This document shows positions 55,740-64,000 of a DNA stretch of 64,000 nt, piece after piece. Within the stretch, counting starts at the first letter, position 1. Each line of letters begins with the position of its first letter. A program made the translations under genes and the position numbers. Under the pieces are notes generated by a model. It was not told the DNA's origin and did no database searches. It saw nothing but the letters and a program-made list of their open reading frames with translations. This stretch comes from Phyto melanocephala. Its lineage: Eukaryota > Arthropoda > Insecta > Diptera > Rhinophoridae. The stretch covers positions 70,363,626-70,427,625 of the forward strand of contig OW799237.1 of NCBI GenBank assembly GCA_941918925.1. Direction: 5' to 3'.

Positions 55740-56425
55740 GTGTTAGCTATAGACTCCGAAACTGTAAAATCGATCGGATTCAAACTTTTGCAAGTTGTTG
55801 TACACATTCCAGGGAGTGTTTATGGATGGCAAAAAGTGGGCGGGCCAAGCCCATAAAATATTAGTTATAATTTTTAGCTACTTGCACTTGACCGATTTTT
55901 CTGAAACTTTGCACACATATCGAGCTGTCATGACTAAATAATTTTGTGATGAGAAAAGTGGGCGGGGCCACGCCCCTAAAATAGTTTTAATATTGAGCTA
56001 CTTGCACTGGACTGATTATTCTGAAACTTTTCACACGTATTGAGCTGTTATGACTTTATCATTTTGTGATTAGAAAAGTGGGCAGGGCCACGCCCATAAA
56101 AAGAAAATATAATTTGAGGTACTAGCACTAAACCGATTCTTCTGAAATTTTGCACACTTATTGAGCTGGTATGACTTTACAATTTCCTGATTAGAAAAGT
56201 GGGCAGTGTCACGCCCATAAAAAAAGTTATTATTTTGAGGTACTAGCACTAGATCGATTCTTCTGAAACTTTGCACACTTATTGAGCTGTTATGACTTTA
56301 CAGTTTCGTGATTAGAAAAGTGGGCAGTGCCACGCCAATAAAAAAAATATAATTTTTAGTTTTTTGCACATTTTGATTCATTAAGGGGCGTAGAAACGCG
56401 CGCCGGGTTTGGCTAGTATGTTAAT
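55740..56425 (-). repeat. Element D2 with about five 121-bp tandem units
   Basis: GTGGGCGGGGCCACGCCC-like words at 55836, 55958, 56078, 56199 and 56320 mark units of 120-122 bases holding CTTGCAC, GACCGATT, CTGAAACTTTGCACAC and GAGCTGTTATGACTTTA. The end GCGCGCCGGGTTTGGCTAGT is the inverted edge of D1. Units differ from each other, so the array is not recent. Confidence 0.75.
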
Positions 56426-56940
56426 ATTTTCAAATACAAGAAGTGTCACCGTTCGAGAAAAAACATTTGATCCTTATTTAATTTATTTACTTATTTCTAG
56501 TGCGCTCTTCCTTCCTGAATTCTTCCCCTACAAAGTTTTATTGTTGAGGAAAAATATGTGAGTAAGTAAAGTAAATAGAAAATGGCAACTACTTAATTAC
56601 TACACAGTATTCGAAATTAAAAATTCTGTTTGCATCTATTATGCAAAATGTGTTTGATGTTTTTACACACACACAAATCAATGTGTATTTAACACGTTTA
56701 TATCTACATTAAACATCATATAGTAACTGTTTGACACTAGTATTGGAAATCTTAATTCTACACAACAACCCAACAACCCAACTCTTAAGCAAACTGTATC
56801 TGAACTAGAAAATAAAATTTATAAAAAAATTTTCGAAGCATACTTTAGAAAGGGTTATCTGGACAAGAGTTTTTTAATTGTAATTCCTGGTTATGTACTA
56901 AAGTAGATGTTATTCTTGTTTTGTTTTATGCTCGATATAG
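56426..56940. other. Unassigned stretch
   Basis: A+T-rich; nothing recognised. Confidence 0.35.
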
Positions 56941-56944
56941 TTTT

Positions 56945-57240
56945 GCATTTAGGTACCCTTTATTGCTCTGCCATTTCTACAACATTCATTTCCGGCTCCA
57001 TAAGAAAACATATATTTTCAGGAAGCCAATTTTGAAAAGACCTGTCTGTTCGTCCCTCCGTGTGTCGATTGAAATCAACTTTTAGAAGCCATTATATATT
57101 GAAGAGATCTTTATTTGGTATCAATCTTTTGGAAATATTCGGGAATAAATTGCCATTGAAAGCCAGCCGAATCGTCCCCTAAATTTCTGAGATATGAGCA
57201 AATAAACACTACTGCCTCTATTTTTTTCCCATATATAAAA
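56945..57240 (+). mobile_element. Decayed 5' part of a family A element, copy A8
   Basis: GGTACCCTTTATTGCTCTGCC, CATTTCCGGCTCCATAAG, CCTCCGTGTGTCGATTG, AAATATTCGGGAATAAAT and CTGAGATATGAGCAAATAAA follow the A family in order; similar in state to A5. Confidence 0.55.
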
Positions 57241-57597
57241 CAAATAAATTAACATTTTATTCTTATGATTTATACACACGTTTGTTATTTATAGATACGA
57301 TATGCCTCTAGAAATATTCGTGAAAGAGTTTTGGACAAATCGGTCTTTAATTGTCAAAGTTATGGGCAAATATAACTTGGAAAAATACATGATTTTTAAA
57401 GTTACTGAACAAATGAAAATAAGTGATAATAAAAAGTTGAAGAATAAAAAAAAATCACAAAAAAGGTTTAAGTTGAAGTAAATTTCGTTCTCACTCACCA
57501 TGACAGTAAATATGAATAGAAATGATATGTTTGATTTATGTTTTCTATTTCATTTGAACTTGTAAGTCAAAGAGATAATGTTTACATCCAACACTAA
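57241..57597. other. Unassigned stretch
   Basis: A+T-rich; nothing recognised. Confidence 0.35.
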
Positions 57598-57742
57598 ACA
57601 TTCCGATCAAAGAATGCTGATGATGAAACCGTAGCTAGTTTCGTCGGGATAAAACTTACTTTTTCAGCTTATTCTTCCATTATCACAAATAGAAAATTTT
57701 AATCTTTCGTTTAGAAGAATTAAAAATAAATGAACTCAAGCC
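57598..57742 (+). repeat. Repeat N, copy 2
   Basis: Same order of words as at 32018-32191, lacking about 25 bases after AGTTTCG. The two copies have unrelated flanks. Confidence 0.6.
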
Positions 57743-58499
57743 AGAAATAAAATAAATAAAAATATTATCTTTGAAAAACTAAAAGTTCGTATAAACATTA
57801 ATTTAAGTAACTAAAGATTCTTTTATTTTTTTTGAGACATAATAATGACACAAAATTGCAAGCCTTAGCCTTAAAAACTATTCCAGAGAAAAACTGGTGA
57901 ATCGGTGCGAGACTAACTGAGATATAAAAACTAATACAACTGTTTTGCTGTTTTTCGTGAAATTCACGAAAATTCATTTTTTCAGCTTCTGGACAATCGA
58001 GAAGTTTTTTTACGTCAACCCTCACAATGTTAATATCAAATGAAATGCATTGGCGAGTAGAATACAAATAATACAGATTCAGTGAAATTTAAATATTAAA
58101 GATGGCGTCGTAAATAATGTACTTGTTTTTGCATGTACAAATCGATGCCCTAATACAGAAAGGCTCTTACTCGCTTCTTTTTTAAATCGAGTTTTTTGTA
58201 AATTTAGAAAAATGATCTTCCAACACATCACTGGTAAAAATTGACGCGGTCCGACTAAAAATAACAAAAATATAAGCAGTTGAAAAAAGCTCTAAATCAT
58301 TTTAGTATTTTGTTCTAACAAAAAAAGACTTATCTTTAAATGTGGGAAGAAGCAATGGCGATCCAACTGTGAATATGTTGCGCGCCTTAGCGTACGATTC
58401 GTCTGTATTTTGTTTTACAAAACGAATATAAGTAGCGAGTATGAACTTCTTTAAAATCGATTTAAGAAAAATATTGAAAACGTTGCTCCTAAAGGTTTA
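57743..58499. other. Unassigned stretch
   Basis: No family or gene recognised. Confidence 0.35.
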
Positions 58500-58680
58500 T
58501 AAAGGGTGGTTAAATTTTAAGGGCCGATGTTGATTTTTAATAAAACACAAATTATTTCTTTTTATTATGATAATATTGGAATGGTTCAATTATGTATGGA
58601 ACAAAATATCGTTCAAATGGTCGCCGTGACCTCAGCGCCACAACTCCATTCGATGGTCCAAATTTTTAATGACACGCAAA

Positions 58681-59372
58681 AAAAAAAAAAAAATATGAAT
58701 TTTAATTATGAAATTAATACTAAGTATTAATTAAAAAAATATTTATTTTTGCTCCAATCGTCAAAATGATACTTTTAATTAAATAAAAATTAATAGTTGT
58801 AATTGAAAAAATATGGCGAAAAATATCAATTAAAACAGTATTAAAAAATTAATTAAAATTTTCCTAATTTTTAGAAATGATTTTAATTAATTGAATCATG
58901 CTTATAATTGAAATTTGCGATCTATATAAATAAAGAATTTATTGTATTAGTAATTTATATTATTAAAACTGTTTTTAATAAAATTACCCAAAAAAAAAAT
59001 AATTTTTTTTAATATTTTTTCTTAACATAAATTTTAATTCCATTTCATTACTTATTTAAAAATAATTTAATATAAGATGTAGGGTTCCACAAGTACACAG
59101 TAATACTATGCGATGTCAAGCGCCGGATTGGTTTTAAATTCATTCGTCGATTGTAGCGTATTTTCCCTATTCGTCCACGTTTACTTCGTTCGATTGGTTG
59201 AAATTCAAAAAAATAATTGGTAGCAACAATAACCTAGACATAATGAAATATTTACTGGTAAAAAAGCTTGATCAGACTACTACTGACTTACCTATTAGAA
59301 TTAGAATCTTGAGCAATATACCAGAATACAAGAAATATTGGCTTTGGACACATCTAGAATGAAACTGAAACA
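58681..59372. other. A+T-rich insert left of element T
   Basis: Full of AATTAAAATTAATT-like words to 59060, echoed at 60700-60800 on the other side of T, so it is probably one further element split by T. Its ends were not found. Confidence 0.4.
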
Positions 59373-59381
59373 ATTTATTAT

Positions 59382-60493
59382 GGCACCATGAAATAACTCC
59401 CCAAAATGAAAATGAAATAATGCCCCAACATCAAAAATGAAATAAGCCCCCAATGAATTGAAATAACACCCCAAACAAAAATGAAATAAAACCCCAACAT
59501 TTCCCTATTTTAAAAGAAGAAAAATAATAAGATAAATTGAAAAGTAGAAAGTATGTTTTTTATTTCAAAATATTTACTTTCTAGATAAATACTTGCATTG
59601 CATCTTGAGCAATGCCACGACAATAAGGACAAGAATAATTTTGCGATCCGGCAGAAATCGCACCAGCCATTAGAATTACCAATTTCTAACAATGAAAACG
59701 AATATTTAGTATGTAAAGACAATACACCGAAAATTGTTATTTTGCCATGAAAACATTTAAACTTTGTGATGAATGTCATGTCAAACTAATGGCTGGTGCG
59801 ATTTCTGCCGGATCGCAAACCTACAAATTCGCGCGAATTTTCTCATTTCTCAACCTTTGTATACGTGAATAATTTTTAAACTCCTTAACTCTTATTAAAC
59901 TTATGTATATGTAATTTTTATTTAAACAAGTTGTTTGGTAAATTTTGTAATAATATTTTTTTGTAGGTTTCATTTTTGTCAGGCCATTAGAAGAAATATG
60001 TGCAAACACAAATCGTTGCTTCAGTACATAAGATAATAATTTGCTATTTTTCCTATAACCGTTGATAACTTTGTAATTCATTTTTTTTTAATTCACTACT
60101 TCTTTACAAGGCGACGCTATATGAGAGACTAGTTATTTATTTGTGAAAATTGATAAGAATAAAACAGTAACACTTAAAAGTTCAAGATGTTAATTTCAAT
60201 GTTAACGTGTTTTTGGTTGAAAATATAACACCTTGTTTTTTTATAGTAACATTTGTGAATTAATAGAAAATGAAATAAGTCCCCAAAAATAATTTAAGGA
60301 ACTTATTTCATTTTTAAATTTGGGGAGTTATTTCATAATGAAATAACTCCCTAAAATGAAAACTGAAATAAAGCCCCAAAAAAATGAAATAAATCCCCAT
60401 TATTCGTTGTTGTTGCTTCATGTACAAAGTTTTGGGTACTTATTTAATTTTCATTTTGGGGAGTTATTTCTTGGAGAGTTATTTCATGGTGCC
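59382..60493. mobile_element. TIR element T (1112 bp) with CCCC-bearing subterminal arrays and 9-bp duplication
   Basis: Left GGCACCATGAAATAACTCCC, right inverted GGCACCATGAAATAACTCTC; ATTTATTAT lies outside both ends (59373-59381, 60494-60502). Arrays of AAATGAAATAAxxCCCCAA units fill 59391-59505 and, partly inverted, 60266-60480. The centre has a perfect 33-base inverted repeat and frames with CxxC pairs. A 9-bp duplication suits Mutator-like elements; no transposase was recognised. Confidence 0.8.
59640..59819. repeat. Perfect 33-base inverted repeat inside element T
   Basis: Arms 59640-59672 (TTTGCGATCCGGCAGAAATC...) and 59787-59819 pair without mismatch around 114 bases. Each arm, read in the matching direction, encodes LMAGAISAGSQ. 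The minus strand continues NYSCPYCRGIAQDAM; the plus strand precedes it with CDECHVK. Confidence 0.85.
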
Positions 60494-61168
60494 ATTTATT
60501 ATATTTAAAACAAGATATATTTATTATATGTGTGCACCTACCAGAACTATCTCTTGTAGGTTGTCCACTATTTTTTTATTATTCTGCTCCTTGGATAACA
60601 AATATTAAATTTACCCTTCGAAAGCACATTTTCAAAAAATGTCATTTAAAATAAAATTTTTTAACTGACAGAAATCTCTATGTGTTTTGAAAACATTGTA
60701 TATCAATTAAAAAAATTAATTAAATTAAATAAAATTTTAATTAGAATTTAAAAACAAGTCAAAAAGTCAATTAAATAAAAAAATTTAAGAAATATTTTTT
60801 TCTGTGTTCAATAGTTGGGCTCGATGATGGGCCTTGGTTGACTGGTTATTTGCCACACTATCGCGAAAAACAGCAATTTCATACAGTACTTTTTTAAATA
60901 TTTTTCACAATTCTTCCGATTGTGGACGAATTTGAATGATTATATTGACCAAAAAAATCAAGAAGTGCTCGATATGCATTTTGATTTGAAGGCCCTTTTT
61001 ACAATTGGCTTGAACAACTTTAACGCGTTACTCATTTTCGTATCTTTCCATTGTTCAAATTGAGTTAGTCTGAAACTGAGAACTGTCAAATGAAATGCAG
61101 AGAAAAAACTTGACGTTTAGGTGCGGTTCATATACAACATCGATCCTTAAAACTTAAACACCCTTCAT

Positions 61169-61726
61169 AAAGCAAGAATTCAAATGAATAAAAAAATGGG
61201 AATATCTCAATATCTAAAAACTTTATTCCTACCGAATAAACTAAATTCCTACCGAAGTAACTTTTTTTTATAATAGTGTACATCATACCTTAAAATACTT
61301 ATTTTCATACCACTATATTACATTCTTAATTTATTCGTTTTGTTATTGTTATCAGTTAAAAAAGATGTTTGAAGTATAAGACTTAATCAATATTGTTTTT
61401 TTAACTTATAATAAAAAGCCCTAACTTGCAATAATTTTAAAAATATTAACTCACAAATAGCCCTATCTAATACAACTTTATAAAAAATTTAAGATTTACA
61501 AAAATTGTTACAGCATTAAATTACGTAAAGAATTTCCTGAGAAACTGCACTCCTGAAAAGTTAGAAAAACGTTACTTAGGGCCTTTCTATATTTAGGTAT
61601 TTATATGTATTCGTTTGATTTCCTTTATTATATTTTAAAGTTTTCTGGTTTGCTAAATGAGTTCAGTCTTGTAAGGATGAGCGGCGTTTTAGAATATATC
61701 TAATTGATATATTAATACTAGCTGAC
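61169..61726. other. Unassigned stretch
   Basis: A+T-rich; nothing recognised. Confidence 0.35.
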
Positions 61727-62535
61727 CCGGCAAACGTTGTTTTGTCATATAAATTATTTCTAGGGAATATTTTTTACATTAAAAAAACGTGAACCATATG
61801 TGTTCTACGGTATAAAAATCTATCTTAGCTTAAAATTTCATCAAAGTCGTGACATTATTTAGTTGAGGCATAAATTGTCCCTTTGGGTGAGTCACCCTAA
61901 ATATTTAGCAGTATGAAGAATAGATGTTGACCGATTCTTAAACGTTTATTATTGCATTGGCTGGACTATAAATTGTGTACAGTTTGAAGCAAAATACTAA
62001 AAACTATATCGATGTAAGTTCATAATTAAAAAAGTGGGCGTTAAAGTAGGTGTGGTAAATAAAGTATAGAATTAATCTTATCAGAGTTTTAGTTATATCA
62101 TGTGGAAATTTCAAGAAGAATGGTCCAATATTTTTGCCTACCTGAGGGGGCGTTGAGGGGGCATGAAAAATAAATGTTGACCGATTCTTAAACGTTTATT
62201 ACTGCATTGGCTGGACTATAAATTGTGTACAGTTTGAAGAAAAATACTAAAAACTATATCGAAGTAAGTTCATAATTAAAAAAGTGGGCGTTAAAGTAGG
62301 CGTGGTAAAAAAAAGCATAGAATTAATCTTATCAGAGTTTTAGTTATATCATGTGAAAATTTCAAGAAGAATGGTCCAATATTTTTGCCTTCCTGAGGGG
62401 GCGTTGAGGGGTATGAAAAATAGATGTTGACGGATTCTCAGACCTACAAAATACGCACACAAAATTTCATTAAAATCGGTCGAGCCATTTCGGAGGAGTT
62501 TAATTACAAACACCACGACACGAGAATTTTATATA
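61727..62535 (+). repeat. Element E with two 250-bp tandem units
   Basis: Begins ACTAGCTGACCCGGCAAACG and ends in AAAATCGGTCGAGCCATTTC..GACACGAGAATTTTATAT, edges I recall from a widespread insect repeat type whose class I cannot name. CCGATTCTTAAACG at 61931 and 62181 and CGGATTCTCA at 62431 mark exact 250-base periods; the two full units are nearly identical, so the duplication is young. Confidence 0.7.
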
Positions 62536-64000
62536 TTCATAATCAATTCGATTTCTTGTTTTCATCAATATACATATGTATGTATATTCATATATTTATA
62601 ATATGCATACATACATATGTATTTTAATAAAATAGTAGTCATTATATTAGTATTACCATATCTTTTCAGAATATCATACAAAGTAGTAGTGAGCAAAAAA
62701 TAATTGAAAGATTTACTATTTAATTGTATTGATAAGCTTACAACAAGTTTACGGAAATTACCTTATCGCAAGTGTTCAGTTTCGTTTGATAAATAACACT
62801 CAGCAACCGTTTCTTTAAACTCAACGCTATTTCTATTTCTAAAACATTTTGATTTGTTGGGTATGTGCTTTCATTTTACAATATTTATCTGATTTCTATG
62901 CATACGCACATTCATTTGTACATGAATACTCACGTTCGCATATACTATATATGTATGCATGTATATGTTTGTATGTAAGTGTATGACCACTTTTTTATTG
63001 GTTTAGTGGCTTCAAGTTGTAACAACTGCACGACTGTTTTACTTCTGTGACAAACACATACATACACACATACATACAAATACTTTTATTTATTTATTCT
63101 TTACATTTTTGGAAAAGAGCACCAATATTGCGTACATATAAAATGAAAGGAAATATTGAACAAGTGCTGTTATGATACATAATCCAGAACACGTGGCACA
63201 CATTCAAATAGTTGAATTATGGGTGTTCATTAATGAGATGTTTACGAAATACAATCGCTAGCGTCGAACAAATATTTTACATACATTTTATTATTGTTGC
63301 AAAAACAAAAACACATTAAAAACTCTTCACCGACTGAAGCCAACGTATTCTGAAAACAGCAAATAAGAAAGGTACCCCTAAACAAAGATATAAACACACA
63401 CACACACACACACACACATACATAATACATACCTACTTGAGAAGACACCAAGGCAAGACACATTTTAAATACCCTGCAGTGTCTAAGATTAGATTTAATG
63501 GCTTTTGTTCCATAATTTAATGGTTTTTGCAATCTATAGTATTGGTATTTAGTTAAGTTTCATCTTAATGTCGACATTTAAATAGCTTTAAGAAAATGTT
63601 CACTTATTAAAAGTATTTATTTAGTTTTCAAACTAATTAATTAACTAATAATTTTTTTTCAATCAGTAAGTTGCTGGTACAGTTAATACTAATTCACCTT
63701 TTGTATGGCAACATTTAAATTTAATTCATCATACAAAAGTTAAGAAAACGTACTACATGGCATAACAGAAAGTTATAAGTAGTATTGTTTATTTGAAAGA
63801 ATTCAAAGGACTTGTGCTAACACACATACATACATACATTCTACATATTTATACCTTTTTCTAAGCACTATGAAAGAATGTGAAAAAGAAAAAGTAAACT
63901 AAACTAATTCAAACATACTTTAATAATGTTTGGCACGAGTTGCCAAAAAGTTGTACATTTACAAATTCAAAACGAATTGTATTTGCTGGTTTTCTACAAA
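62536..64000. other. A+T-rich DNA with microsatellites, nothing else recognised
   Basis: Holds ATGTATGTATA/ATACATACATA runs (62572-62618, 62940-62990, 63055-63085, 63820-63840). No gene or family recognised. Confidence 0.4.
63391..63419 (+). repeat. (AC)n microsatellite
   Basis: About 13 uninterrupted AC units followed by ATACATAATACATAC; a likely length polymorphism. Confidence 0.9.

Larger units (their letters stand above)
58501..61168 (-). mobile_element. Mariner-type element split by nested insertions
   Basis: Left part 58501-58680 begins AAGGGTGGTTAAATTTTAAG with GATGTTGATTTTTAATAAAA; right part 60810-61168 ends (inverted) GGGTGTTTAAGTTTTAAGG and holds the N-terminal coding side (NWACGTT-type CAACTTTAACGCGTTACTC, as in the other copies). 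Between them lie about 2.1 kb of foreign, very A+T-rich DNA including the 9-bp-duplication element T. Confidence 0.65.

Noticed and set aside
55836..56340. Regular 121-base spacing as a CRISPR array
   Set aside because: Units are homologous along their whole length, with no unique spacers, in eukaryotic DNA; it is a tandem repeat in element D2.

Overview
The window reads as nuclear DNA of a higher fly (Diptera, probably a calyptrate such as a blow fly, stable fly or house fly; this placement is inference). It is very A+T-rich and gene-poor, its one intact gene has short introns with GT-AG borders and most closely recalls the fly group of midgut-type chitinases, and the rest is dense with Tc1/mariner, PIF-like and Helitron-like repeats. 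Nothing bacterial is present: no operons, Shine-Dalgarno sites, CRISPR arrays, rRNA or tRNA were recognised.

The one intact gene is a five-exon secreted family-18 chitinase (18898-20660, plus strand), complete with TATA box, initiator, signal peptide, catalytic DWE motif, acidic linker, C-terminal six-cysteine chitin-binding domain and poly(A) signal. Its promoter-proximal 0.9 kb is clean. A Helitron-like repeat (16739-17906) lies upstream and another (21166-22246) starts about 0.46 kb past the poly(A) signal.

Everything else with recognisable content is mobile DNA or its remains. (1) Two families of non-autonomous elements (here A and B) make up about 11 kb in roughly 15 pieces. They share the same 3' end, a hairpin built on ATTCGGC/GCCGAAT followed by a CTCTTACTTG terminus, and have subterminal inverted repeats; their build matches Helentron-associated INEs such as DINE-1. 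(2) Dead Tc1/mariner copies with DD41D spacing or probable membership of that group lie at 15.8-16.3, 24.1-24.7, 36.7-37.0, 41.5-42.0, 43.85-44.0, 46.2-49.25, 47.4-47.8, 49.5-50.0, 54.2-55.2 and 58.5-61.2 kb. (3) Short TIR elements with readable target duplications are: a CAAGGC-ended family with 8-bp duplications clustered at 40.97-44.72 kb, a 1.1-kb element with a 9-bp duplication at 59.4-60.5 kb, a PIF-like element with TTA duplication at 29.05-29.97 kb, a pogo/Tigger-like element with TA duplication at 7.23-8.14 kb, and fold-back elements at 12.7-13.3 and 16.67-17.98 kb. (4) There is a solo LTR (51797-52323) with 4-bp duplication and its own TATA/initiator, and two decayed LINE 3' ends (25.5-26.95 kb). 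(5) An inverted-and-broken copy of an uncharacterised multicopy protein gene lies at 13.8-14.8 kb.

Nesting is the main architectural theme: mariner > B element > mariner MITE (46.2-49.25 kb), CAAGGC element inside CAAGGC element (42.7-43.46 kb), B inside the PIF-like element, and a 9-bp-duplication element inside a mariner copy. Paralogous empty sites inside the window allow several insertions to be read to the base. No new host pathway is visible; the best candidates for undescribed biology are the CAAGGC family, the 59.4-kb element and the short conserved-ORF family (J). Gaps not listed as features hold A+T-rich DNA in which I recognise nothing.
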